64,000 nt of DNA from an uncultured Porphyromonadaceae bacterium (GTDB taxonomy: Bacteria > Bacteroidota > Bacteroidia > Bacteroidales > Muribaculaceae), in NCBI GenBank assembly GCA_947175425.1, contig CAMWMR010000004.1:45293-109292 (forward strand), read 5' to 3'. How positions within the stretch are numbered: position 1 is the stretch's first letter; each line of letters opens with the position of its first letter. Below, one piece after another: positions 48,230 through 57,613 of this stretch. The position numbers were made by a program, and so were the translations under genes. The notes under the pieces were generated by a model. That model was not told the DNA's origin. It was given only the letters and a program-made list of their open reading frames with translations, and searched no databases.

Positions 48230-50866
48230 ATGCGTATAAAGTTAGTTCTGCTACTCAACATACTGCTTGCCACTCTTCTCCCCTGTCACACTGCCGCACA
48301 GGCCGAAACCGACACCATTTACAATCCCAAAGTGGTGTACTCGGCCATGCCACGCACCTACGAAATCGCAGGCATAACAATTGAAGGCGCTCCCGCCTAC
48401 GACGATTATCTTGTGCTGGGATATGCCAACCTTAAAGTGGGCGACAAGGTTACCATTCCGGGCGACGACATTACCGATGCCGTGAAACGCCTCATGAGGC
48501 AGAACCTCTTCGCCCAGGCGCGCATAGAACTGGAAAAAACCGCCGGTAACAAGGCTTGGCTCAAAATAATTCTTCGCACTCAGCCTCGAATTTCGGCCGT
48601 GAACTATTACGGTGCAAAAAAAGGCGAAATCAAGGAACTGCAGGAACGCCTGCAGCTAATCAAAGGCAATCAGATTACTCAGAACATCATGAACCGTGCC
48701 GAAGCCATTATCGTGAAGTACTACACCGACAAAGGTTTTGGCAACGCTACTGCAAACATAAAGCTCCGCGAAGACCTCTCCAATCAGAACGAAGTGTTTG
48801 TTGACATCAACATCGACAAGCACTCCAAAGTAAAAGTTCACAAAATTTACTTCTCCGGCAACGAGGTAATGTCGGACGGCGCCTTGAAGCGCACGCTCAA
48901 AAAGACAAACGAGAAAAACGATATTCTAAAGATTTTCAGCCAAAAGAAATTTGTTGAAAGCGACTATCAGGACGACCTCAACAGAATTCTCGACAAATAT
49001 AACGAAAAAGGTTACCGCGACGCACGAATTATAGCCGACAGCGTTGTCCCCTACGACGACGGCACCGTGGACGTATACATCGACCTTGACGAAGGACGCA
49101 AATATTACATCAAGGACATCAACTGGGTGGGCAACACCATTTATCCCAACGAGATTCTCGACGATTTCCTTGGCATGAAACCGGGCGATGTCTACAACCA
49201 GAAGCTCATGCGCAAGCGCCTTAACGAGGACGAGGACGCTGTGGCCAACCTTTATATGGACAAAGGTTACCTGTTCTACAACCTCATACCTATTGAACGC
49301 GATGTACAGGGCGACTCCATTGTGCTTGAAATGCGAATGATGGAAGGCCCGCAGGCACGAATAAACAACGTTGTCATAAACGGTAACGACCGCCTATACG
49401 AAAAAGTAATCCGCCGAGAACTGCGTGTTCGTCCCGGCGACCTCTTCAGCAAATCGGACCTCATGCGTTCGGCACGCGAAATTGCATCTACCGGACACTT
49501 CAACCCCGAGACTATGGACATACAGCCCGAACCTGATGAAGAAAACGGTACCGTTGACATTGTTTTCAATCTCGAATCCAAGGCAAACGACCAGGTTGAA
49601 TTCTCGCTCGGCTGGGGACAGACAGGTCTCATTGGAAAGCTGCAGCTCAAGTTCACCAACTTCTCGCTGAAGAATCTGTTCTACCCCAGCACCTACCGCG
49701 GTATCATTCCTCAGGGCGAAGGCCAGACATTCTCTATCAGTGCCCAGACCAATGCCCGCTACTATCAGTCGTATGCAATATCGTTCCTCGACCCGTGGTT
49801 CGGAGGCAAGCGACCGAACTCGCTCTCGGTTTCGGCTTACTACAGCCGTCAGACAGGTGTGAACTCGTCGTTCTACAACAACACATGGGCAAACTCCACC
49901 CTCTACGGTTCGGGACTCGGATATTACCCCAGCTACTACAACTACTATAACTACAACGATTATTACCAGAACAGCTACGAGCAGTCGCTCGACCCCAACA
50001 AAGTTCTTCAGATGGTGGGTGTGAACGTAGGCTTCGGCAAACGCCTCAAATGGCCCGACGACTATTTCACCTTCACTGCCGAACTCGGCTACAACTGGTA
50101 CTATCTCAAAAACTGGGATTACCTGTACTACATGAACACCGGTACTTCCAACGCTATAGTACTTGGTCTCACTCTTGCCCGCAACTCAATAGATAATCCT
50201 ATCTATACCCGCAGCGGCTCGCAGTTCTCGCTCAACCTGCAGATTACTCCTCCCGCGCAGCTCTTTACCGGAAAACGCGACTGGAAAAAACTCTCGGAAG
50301 AAAACACCGTCGAGTCCAAGAAACAGCTCTACCAGTGGATTGAATATTGGAAATTGCGCTTCAAATCGCGTACATTCACACCGCTGTCGTCCAATCCCCA
50401 GTGGACCCCGGTTCTCATGACCCGCTTCGATTTCGGTTTGCTCGGCAGCTTCAACAAATACCTCAAGACACCGTTCGAAACCTTCTATGTGGGCGGTGAC
50501 GGCATGTCGGGTTCGTACACATACGCTACCGAAACCATTGCCCTCCGCGGTTACGACAACGGTTCGCTCACACCCTGGCGCAGCGAAGGTTATGCCTATA
50601 CCCGCCTTGGCATGGAACTCCACTTCCCGCTCCTGCTGCAGCAGTCCACAACAATCTACGCACTTGCTTTTGTAGAAGGCGGTAACGCATGGACCTCGGT
50701 TAGCGAGTTCAATCCGTTCAGCCTCAAGCGCAGTGCCGGCGCCGGTGTTCGTATCCAGCTCCCCATGGTTGGTCTTATGGGTATCGACTGGGCCTACGGT
50801 TTCGACAAGGTATACGGTGAACGCGGCGGCAGCCACTTCCACTTTGTTCTCGGTCAGGAATTTTAA
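48230..50866 (+). CDS. bamA: Outer membrane assembly protein BamA
   Basis: Successive POTRA repeats and C-terminal barrel (AGAGVRIQLPMVGLMGIDWAYGFD...FHFVLGQEF). Confidence 0.94.
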   Translation: MRIKLVLLLNILLATLLPCHTAAQAETDTIYNPKVVYSAMPRTYEIAGITIEGAPAYDDYLVLGYANLKVGDKVTIPGDDITDAVKRLMRQNLFAQARIELEKTAGNKAWLKIILRTQPRISAVNYYGAKKGEIKELQERLQLIKGNQITQNIMNRAEAIIVKYYTDKGFGNATANIKLREDLSNQNEVFVDINIDKHSKVKVHKIYFSGNEVMSDGALKRTLKKTNEKNDILKIFSQKKFVESDYQDDLNRILDKYNEKGYRDARIIADSVVPYDDGTVDVYIDLDEGRKYYIKDINWVGNTIYPNEILDDFLGMKPGDVYNQKLMRKRLNEDEDAVANLYMDKGYLFYNLIPIERDVQGDSIVLEMRMMEGPQARINNVVINGNDRLYEKVIRRELRVRPGDLFSKSDLMRSAREIASTGHFNPETMDIQPEPDEENGTVDIVFNLESKANDQVEFSLGWGQTGLIGKLQLKFTNFSLKNLFYPSTYRGIIPQGEGQTFSISAQTNARYYQSYAISFLDPWFGGKRPNSLSVSAYYSRQTGVNSSFYNNTWANSTLYGSGLGYYPSYYNYYNYNDYYQNSYEQSLDPNKVLQMVGVNVGFGKRLKWPDDYFTFTAELGYNWYYLKNWDYLYYMNTGTSNAIVLGLTLARNSIDNPIYTRSGSQFSLNLQITPPAQLFTGKRDWKKLSEENTVESKKQLYQWIEYWKLRFKSRTFTPLSSNPQWTPVLMTRFDFGLLGSFNKYLKTPFETFYVGGDGMSGSYTYATETIALRGYDNGSLTPWRSEGYAYTRLGMELHFPLLLQQSTTIYALAFVEGGNAWTSVSEFNPFSLKRSAGAGVRIQLPMVGLMGIDWAYGFDKVYGERGGSHFHFVLGQEF

Positions 50867-50934
50867 TGCGACTGAATCTTAAACCTTTTAGTCAATTGCT
50901 TGTCTATTATAGCAAAACCCAAACAAAACCGATT

Positions 50935-51450
50935 ATGAAAAAAACAGCCCTCCTCCTTTTCATCATCGCCACGGTTGTTTTCGGAGCCAAGGCTCAGAAA
51001 TTCGCCATGGTGGACATGGAATATATATTCCGCAACGTACCGGCCTACGAAATGGCCAACGAACAGCTAAGTCAACTTTCGCAGCGCTGGCAAAAGGAAG
51101 TTGAAAACGTCGGAAAAGAAGCCGAGACAATGTACCAGAACTACCTTGCCGACAAAGTTTTCCTAACCCAGGAACAGGTTAAGAAACGCGAGGAAGAAAT
51201 AGTGGCCAAGGAGAAATCGGCCACAGAGTTGCGATATAAATATTTCGGCCCCGAAGGCGAACTGTACCAGAAGCGCCAGACACTTCTCAAACCCGTTCAG
51301 GACGACGTTTACAATGCCGTTAAGAAAGTTGCCGAGGAACGCGGCTTCCAGGCCGTATTCGACCGGGCTTCGGCTTCCGACATTATTTACGCATCGCCGC
51401 GAATAGATATAAGCAACGATGTACTTGCCAAATTGGGATACTCCAATTAA
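50935..51450 (+). CDS. OmpH/Skp family chaperone (copy 1)
   Basis: QKFAMVDMEYIFRNVPAYEMANEQLSQLSQRWQKEVENVGKEAETMYQNYLADKVFLTQEQVKKREEEI. Confidence 0.88.
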   Translation: MKKTALLLFIIATVVFGAKAQKFAMVDMEYIFRNVPAYEMANEQLSQLSQRWQKEVENVGKEAETMYQNYLADKVFLTQEQVKKREEEIVAKEKSATELRYKYFGPEGELYQKRQTLLKPVQDDVYNAVKKVAEERGFQAVFDRASASDIIYASPRIDISNDVLAKLGYSN

Positions 51451-51463
51451 TTTTGTACTTTTG
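51432..51463 (+). promoter_or_regulatory. Promoter-like element before second ompH
   Basis: ATTG (51432-51435), 20 nt, TACTTTTG (51456-51463). Confidence 0.5.
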
Positions 51464-51513
51464 CATCACCATTCATCCGAATTCAATTTAAAAAACAATA
51501 CACACTAAAAGTT

Positions 51514-52020
51514 ATGTTTAAAAAACTTATTCTTGCAATTGCCTTTGCACTTCCTTTCAGCTGCATGGCTCAAAAATTCGGCGTAGTCGACATTGAACAG
51601 ATTTTCCAGGCTATGCCCGAGGTTGCCGACGCTGAAAAACAAGTTCAGGAAACCGGCAAAAAATACGAGGAAACCCTCAATCAGATTCAGGAAGAACTCA
51701 ACAAACTCTATACCGAGTACCAAGCTCTCGAACAGGATACCACCACTCCCAAGCCTATTCTCGAACGCAAGGTGCAGGAAATTCAGGAAAAAGCCCAGAA
51801 AGGCGAAGAATTCCGCAATGTTGCCGCTCAGGACATCGCCAAACTCCGCGAAACCCTCCTCACTCCAATCCACCAGCGTCTGCTTGAAGCTGTGAAATCG
51901 GTTGGTGCCGAAGGCAACTACACAATCATCTTCCCCAACATGCCCGAAATGCTCATGTACACCGGCAGCGATGTTGAAAACGTTTCGGCTCAGGTAAAGG
52001 CAAAACTCGGCGTAAAATAA
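51514..52020 (+). CDS. OmpH/Skp family chaperone (copy 2)
   Basis: QKFGVVDIEQIFQAMPEVADAEKQVQETGKKYEETLNQIQEELNKLYTEYQALEQD. Confidence 0.9.
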   Translation: MFKKLILAIAFALPFSCMAQKFGVVDIEQIFQAMPEVADAEKQVQETGKKYEETLNQIQEELNKLYTEYQALEQDTTTPKPILERKVQEIQEKAQKGEEFRNVAAQDIAKLRETLLTPIHQRLLEAVKSVGAEGNYTIIFPNMPEMLMYTGSDVENVSAQVKAKLGVK

Positions 52021-52041
52021 CAAGCGCCATGTAATGAAATA

Positions 52042-52076
52042 ATGCCGCCGTTCCACTCAAGGGACGGCGGTATTTT
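52042..52076 (+). terminator. Intrinsic terminator after ompH pair
   Basis: ATGCCGCCGTTCC / GGGACGGCGGTAT (two G-U pairs) then TTTT. Confidence 0.7.
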
Positions 52077-52226
52077 TACATTCGTGTATGTTTTAGGACA
52101 TATTTCCTTGTTTGATAATAAAAAAAATTTTAAATTCGCACTACTTATACAAAACCATACTTCGGTATATACAGTTTAACAAACATAAGACACCAAAACG
52201 TTACTATATTAATCCTGAATACCCAA

Positions 52227-54182
52227 ATGAGTTATCTTAAATTCGATAAGAACCTGCTCATCAATCTGGAACAATCGCTTGCCATGGAGATGCTCCGCAC
52301 CAATCAGGCCGGAGCCTACCACTGCACTACCCTTCCGGGGTGCAACACCCGCAAGCAGCACGGCCTGTTGGTGATTCCGGTGGAATCGATGGAAAACAAG
52401 TCGCATGTGCTGCTGTCGTCGCTGGACGAAACCGTAATCCAGCACGGAGCACCATTCAACCTGGGACTTCACCGCTACTCCGGAGGTGTATACAGTCCGG
52501 CAGGACACAAATACATCCGTGAATTTGACTGTGAAGATGTTCCCCGCATGACCTATCGTGTCGGCGGAGTAATACTGACAAAAGAGAAAATTTTTATCAG
52601 TCGCGAAAACCGTCTTCTCATACGCTACACGCTTGTTGAAGCGCACTCTCCCACAACCCTGCGTTTCCGTCCGTTCCTCGCATTCCGCGAAGTAAACAGC
52701 CTTTGCGTTGCAAACGATGCCATAAACCGTGCAATAGAACCGGTATCGAACGGTATTGCCACATGTCTCTACGACGGTTTCCCCACTTTGTACATGCAGT
52801 TCAACAAAAAAGCCGCATGGGTGGACGAACCCAACTGGTACAACGGCATTGAATATGTCAAGGACATGGAACGCGGCGTGCCCTATACCGAGGATCTATG
52901 GGTACCCGGCTATTTTGAAGTTCCCATTAAAAAAGGCGAATCCATTATTTTCTCGGCCGGCGTGAGCGAAGCCAAACCCCGCTCGCTGGCCAAAATGTAC
53001 GAAACAGAAATAGCGGGACGCACTCCCCGAACATCATTCTTCAACTGCCTCAAGAATTCGGCAAAGCAGTTCTATATTCGCCGAGGCGACGGCATGTACC
53101 TTATTTCGGGATTCCCCTGGGGCGTTGTTCTTGCCCGCAACACTTTCATGGCATTGCCGGGGCTTACCCTTGCAATCGACCATAAGGCCGACTTTGAGGC
53201 CATAATGGACACCGCACTGAAAGCTCTCCTTAATTTTGCCGAAACCGGCGAATTATCGGCAACTATAAAAGGAATCGATTTGCCCGACATCCCTCTGTGG
53301 GCAATGTGGGCAATGCAACAGTATGCAAAAAATGCGGGAATACCGGCGGCTGCCGAACGCTATCTTACAGCTGCCACAAAATTAATCGACCGAATTAGTG
53401 CCGGCGAATATCCTAATCTGTACATCGATAAAGACACAGCCCTGCTCTCTACCGACGGACACGAAAAGGCCGTTTCGTGGATGAATTCCACCCTTAACGG
53501 CGCTCCTGTTGTGCGCCGAACGGGAAAATTGGTGGAATTCAACGCTTTGTGGTACAACGCCCTTGTTTTTGCCGCTTCAATGGCCGAAAATGTTCCCGGC
53601 ATGGACGCCAAGCGTCAGCAATGGCTCGACCTTGCCGACCGCATGAAAGCTCCTTTTGTGGATACTTTCCTTAACGAGAGCGGTTATCTATACGATTACG
53701 TCGACGACAATTACGCCGAGCCATCGGTACGGCCGAACATGGCAATCGCCATTGGCCTTGACAACTCGCCGCTCGACCGTCGCCAACGCAAGAGCGTTCT
53801 CGATGTAGTTACCCGCGAACTGCTCACGCCCAAGGGACTGCGAACTCTATCGCCCAAAAGCTACGGCTACCGTCCGGCATCGCTCGGTTCGCCCGACGAA
53901 CGTGAATTCGCCATGCACAACGGACCTGCACGCCCGTGGCTTATAGGATTCTATGCCGACGCCTACCTGCGCGTATTCGGCATGAGCGGCATAGGTTATA
54001 TCGACCGCATGCTCATAGGATTCGAAGATGAAATGTCCAAGGGCTGCATAGGCTCGCTATCGCAGCTTTACGACGGTAACCCGCCCTACACAGGCCGCGG
54101 AGCCGTTTCGCACGCCACCAATGTTGCCGAAGTGCTCCGCACCTACCGCACTCTCAAACGCTTCGACACATCTGCTCAATAA
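52227..54182 (+). CDS. Glycogen debranching enzyme (amylo-alpha-1,6-glucosidase)
   Basis: NQAGAYHCTTLPGCNTRKQHGLLV, YIREFDCEDVPRMTYRVGGVILTKEKIF, RPNMAIAIGLDNSPL, GPARPWLIGFYADAYL. Confidence 0.92.
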   Translation: MSYLKFDKNLLINLEQSLAMEMLRTNQAGAYHCTTLPGCNTRKQHGLLVIPVESMENKSHVLLSSLDETVIQHGAPFNLGLHRYSGGVYSPAGHKYIREFDCEDVPRMTYRVGGVILTKEKIFISRENRLLIRYTLVEAHSPTTLRFRPFLAFREVNSLCVANDAINRAIEPVSNGIATCLYDGFPTLYMQFNKKAAWVDEPNWYNGIEYVKDMERGVPYTEDLWVPGYFEVPIKKGESIIFSAGVSEAKPRSLAKMYETEIAGRTPRTSFFNCLKNSAKQFYIRRGDGMYLISGFPWGVVLARNTFMALPGLTLAIDHKADFEAIMDTALKALLNFAETGELSATIKGIDLPDIPLWAMWAMQQYAKNAGIPAAAERYLTAATKLIDRISAGEYPNLYIDKDTALLSTDGHEKAVSWMNSTLNGAPVVRRTGKLVEFNALWYNALVFAASMAENVPGMDAKRQQWLDLADRMKAPFVDTFLNESGYLYDYVDDNYAEPSVRPNMAIAIGLDNSPLDRRQRKSVLDVVTRELLTPKGLRTLSPKSYGYRPASLGSPDEREFAMHNGPARPWLIGFYADAYLRVFGMSGIGYIDRMLIGFEDEMSKGCIGSLSQLYDGNPPYTGRGAVSHATNVAEVLRTYRTLKRFDTSAQ

Positions 54183-54214
54183 TTCCCTTTCGGTTCATAT
54201 AAAAATACATTACA

Positions 54215-55480
54215 ATGAAAGCTTTAATGTTCGGTTGGGAATTTCCCCCTCACATCCTCGGAGGTCTCGGCACGGCAAGCTACGGACTCACACGCGGCAT
54301 GTGGGAATGCGGCGATATGGACATTACATTTGTCATTCCCAAGCCTTTCGGCGACGAGGACCGCAGTTTTGCAAACATAATTGGCACATCGCAGGTTCCT
54401 ATAGCCTGGCGCGATGTGAACCGCGACTATGTGGAACAGAGAATAGGCAAGGTAATGGATCCCGACCTCTACTTCCGCCTGCGCGACCACATATACGCCG
54501 ACTTCAACTATATGCGCACCAACGACCTTGGATGCATTGAATTTTCGGGCAAATATCCCGACAATCTTCTTGAAGAAATAAACAACTATTCCATAACTGC
54601 CGGAGTGATTGCACGCACTCTCGACTTCGACATCATTCACAGTCACGACTGGCTTACCTATCCCGCCGGTATACATGCCAAACAGGTAACAGGCAAACCT
54701 CTTGTGGTGCACGTTCACGCAACGGAGTACGACCGCTCGCGCGGTAAACCCAATCCCACGGTTTACGGAATAGAACGCGACGGCATGACGCATGCCGACC
54801 ACATAATAACGGTGTCGAATCTGACACGTCAAACCGTTATCGACCACTACGGCATCGACCCCGCCAAAGTCACCACTGTACACAATGCCGTTGTACCCTT
54901 GAGCGACGACATCCTTTCCATTGAGATGCCCCGCGCCACCAAAGAAAAAGTGGTTACCTTCCTGGGACGCATAACCATGCAGAAAGGCCCCGAGTACTTT
55001 GTGGAAGCGGCAGCCAAAGTGTTGCGCAACTGCAAGAACGTGCGTTTTGTAATGGCCGGTTCGGGAGACATGATGGATCAGATGATTCGCCTTGCCGCCG
55101 AACGAGGCATTGCCGACCGTTTCCATTTCCCCGGCTTCCAGAAAGGCCGCGAGGTTTACGAAATGCTCAAGGCCAGCGATGTTTATATAATGCCCTCGGT
55201 TTCCGAACCGTTCGGCATATCGCCCCTCGAGGCCATGCAGATGGGTGTTCCCTCCATTATTTCCAAACAGAGCGGTTGTGCCGAGATTCTCGACAACGTG
55301 ATAAAGACCGACTATTGGGACATCGACGCAATGGCCGACGCCATACATGGAATAATAAGTTATCCGGCTCTATACAAACAACTCCGTGAAGACGGCCTGG
55401 CCGAAGTAGCGCAGATTACCTGGGACAAGGCCGGTAAAAAAGTAATTGATATTTACAAAAAAGTCTTAGCCCGTAATTAA
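54215..55480 (+). CDS. GT4-family glycosyltransferase / glycogen synthase-like
   Basis: MKALMFGWEFPPHILGGLGTASYGLTRGM, IIHSHDWLTYPAGIHAKQ, PSVSEPFGISPLEAMQMGVPSI. Confidence 0.92.
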   Translation: MKALMFGWEFPPHILGGLGTASYGLTRGMWECGDMDITFVIPKPFGDEDRSFANIIGTSQVPIAWRDVNRDYVEQRIGKVMDPDLYFRLRDHIYADFNYMRTNDLGCIEFSGKYPDNLLEEINNYSITAGVIARTLDFDIIHSHDWLTYPAGIHAKQVTGKPLVVHVHATEYDRSRGKPNPTVYGIERDGMTHADHIITVSNLTRQTVIDHYGIDPAKVTTVHNAVVPLSDDILSIEMPRATKEKVVTFLGRITMQKGPEYFVEAAAKVLRNCKNVRFVMAGSGDMMDQMIRLAAERGIADRFHFPGFQKGREVYEMLKASDVYIMPSVSEPFGISPLEAMQMGVPSIISKQSGCAEILDNVIKTDYWDIDAMADAIHGIISYPALYKQLREDGLAEVAQITWDKAGKKVIDIYKKVLARN

Positions 55481-55489
55481 TCAGTAAAA

Positions 55490-56902
55490 ATGAAAGCAAT
55501 CTGTTTCAACTTCGAGATACACCAGCCATTCCGGCTGAAAAGATACCGCTTCTTCGATATCGGCCGCGACCACTATTACTTCGACGATTTTCTCAACGAC
55601 GACATTGTGAGCCGCGTAGCCCACAACTCCTATATACCTGCAGCAGAAACACTGTTGCGCATGATTGAGCAGAACCAGGGACGATTCCGCTGCTCCATTG
55701 CAATTTCGGGAGTTGCTTTCGAGCAGTTCGAGCAGTATGTGCCCGAGTTTATCGACCTTCTCAAAAAACTCGCCGATACACGTTGTGTGGAATTTGTGGC
55801 TCAGCCCTATGCCTATTCGCTCGCGTCGCTTGCCGACCCCGAAGAATTTGCCGCGCAGATTCATGCAACATGCGCCATGCTCAAAAACCGCTTTGGAGTA
55901 ACACCAAAGATTGTGCGCAACACCGAGCTTATATATTCCGACGAACTTGCCCCGCAGCTTGTTGCACTCGGATTCAAGGGTGCGCTCACCGAAGGTGCAA
56001 AACACATTCTGGGCTGGAAATCGCCCGACTATGTTTACACAGCCGCTTCGGCTCCCAAGCTCAAGCTGCTGCTTCGCAACGCCAAACTGAGCGACGACAT
56101 AGCTTTCCGCTTCAGCGATACCTCGTGGAGCGAATTCCCGCTCACCGCCGACAAGTATATCGACTGGATTGCGTCCACACCCATGGACGAGCAAATAGTG
56201 AATATATTCCTGAATATGGAAACTTTCGGCGACCTGCATCCCGCCACTACGGGCATATTCCAGTTCCTGGAAGCTCTGCCCCGCTTCGCCGCCGAACGAG
56301 GCATAGATTTCCTCACACCGTCGGAGGCTATTTCCAAAATCAAGCCTGTCGGCGAACTTTCGGTAATGCACTCCATTTCATCGGCCGACGAAGCCCGCGA
56401 CACCTCGGCATGGCTTGGCAACCGCCTGCAGAACGAAGCTTTTGAAAAGCTGTACTCTGTTGCCGAACGCGTGCGCAAGTGCGACAACCGCCGTCTGAAA
56501 CAGGATTGGGAGTATCTGCAGACCTGCGACCACTTCTTCTACATGAGCACCAAGCGCCGTCCCGACGGTACGATGCACAGCAGTTTCAGCCCCTACGAAA
56601 CTCCTTATGCCGCTTTTACGAACTACATGAACGTGCTTGCCGATTTCCTTATGCGTGTGGCCGAAGAATTCCCCGAACATGTGGATAACGAGGAACTCAA
56701 CTCACTTCTGCTCACCATTTCCAACCAGGGAGCCGAAATAGAAGCTCTCAACAAGGAACTGAACTCAATGCGCAAGAACATCGAGCAGTACAACATCGAG
56801 CACAAGCCCAAAGCCGAGCGCAAAGCCGCCGAAGAAAAACCGGCAAAGAAAGCCCCGGCAAAAAGAGGCCGCAAATGCACTAAAAAAACCGAAGAAAAAT
56901 AA
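55490..56902 (+). CDS. GH57 family alpha-amylase-like protein with basic C-terminal tail
   Basis: MKAICFNFEIHQPFRLKRYRFFDIGRDHYYFDDFLND, ...VARNTELIYSDELAPQL-type region, NIFLNMETFGDLH; tail KAAEEKPAKKAPAKRGRKCTKKTEEK. Confidence 0.9.
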   Translation: MKAICFNFEIHQPFRLKRYRFFDIGRDHYYFDDFLNDDIVSRVAHNSYIPAAETLLRMIEQNQGRFRCSIAISGVAFEQFEQYVPEFIDLLKKLADTRCVEFVAQPYAYSLASLADPEEFAAQIHATCAMLKNRFGVTPKIVRNTELIYSDELAPQLVALGFKGALTEGAKHILGWKSPDYVYTAASAPKLKLLLRNAKLSDDIAFRFSDTSWSEFPLTADKYIDWIASTPMDEQIVNIFLNMETFGDLHPATTGIFQFLEALPRFAAERGIDFLTPSEAISKIKPVGELSVMHSISSADEARDTSAWLGNRLQNEAFEKLYSVAERVRKCDNRRLKQDWEYLQTCDHFFYMSTKRRPDGTMHSSFSPYETPYAAFTNYMNVLADFLMRVAEEFPEHVDNEELNSLLLTISNQGAEIEALNKELNSMRKNIEQYNIEHKPKAERKAAEEKPAKKAPAKRGRKCTKKTEEK

Positions 56903-56961
56903 ACTCCTTCAACACTCCCGGTGCCCTCGAAACAGGACACCGGGAATTATAATTCCGCCCT

Positions 56962-57597
56962 ATGCTTCCTGAAAAGTACGTTATTACCATAGGCCGCTCA
57001 TTCGGCAGCGGCGGCCGGGCTTTAGGCAAAATAATCGCCGATAAGCTCGGTATAGGTTTCTACGACAAGCAGCTGCTTGTAAAAGCCGCCGAAAAGGCCG
57101 GTTATAACCTTGAGTTTTTTGAAAAATCCGATGAACGGGTTCCTAAAATCATGGGCGGTATTATTCCGTTCTCCATGGGTTTCTATCCTATGTCGTGGAT
57201 TGGCGACTCGGCTTCGGGCGCCGATAATGTTTACAAGGCACAGTGCGAGTTCATGCACGAACTCGCCGACAGCGAGGCATGCGTTATTGTGGGGCGCAGC
57301 GCCGACTTTGTTCTGCGCGATATTCCCAACCTTATAAACGTGTTCGTTCATGCTCCCATGGACAAATGTGTGGAGCGTATTCTGCAACGCAGCGAATGTT
57401 CAAACGCGGAGCAGGCGCGTACCTTGGCGGAACGCACCAACAAACTTCGCGCTAATTTCTATAATTTTTATACCGACAAACGCTGGGGGCGTGCCGACAG
57501 CTACGATTTGTGCCTTGATTCCTCGCTTTTGCCTTTGGAAGTAATTGCCGACATGGTGATAGAATATGTTCATCACCGCCTCGACGGCAAGGCTTAA
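56962..57597 (+). CDS. Cytidylate kinase-like family protein
   Basis: YVITIGRSFGSGGRALGKIIADKLGIGFYDKQLLVKAAEKAG, CVIVGRSADFVLRD. Confidence 0.9.
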   Translation: MLPEKYVITIGRSFGSGGRALGKIIADKLGIGFYDKQLLVKAAEKAGYNLEFFEKSDERVPKIMGGIIPFSMGFYPMSWIGDSASGADNVYKAQCEFMHELADSEACVIVGRSADFVLRDIPNLINVFVHAPMDKCVERILQRSECSNAEQARTLAERTNKLRANFYNFYTDKRWGRADSYDLCLDSSLLPLEVIADMVIEYVHHRLDGKA

Positions 57598-57613
57598 TTA
57601 CATAGCCTTGCCG
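57585..57613. other. Hairpin spanning both convergent stop codons
   Basis: CGGCAAGGCT (57585-57594) / AGCCTTGCCG (57604-57613), loop TAATTACAT; read directly. Confidence 0.8.

Noticed and set aside
54224-55348. 374-aa minus ORF opposite the GT4 gene
   Set aside because: Antisense shadow ORF; Val/His/Gly-rich, no family resemblance.
55481-56371. 296-aa minus ORF opposite the GH57 gene
   Set aside because: Antisense shadow ORF; the GH57 reading on the + strand is clear.
56917-56946. Terminator after GH57 gene (TCCCGGTG...CACCGGGA)
   Set aside because: The stem exists, but it has an internal mismatch and no U tract; left unannotated as a terminator.
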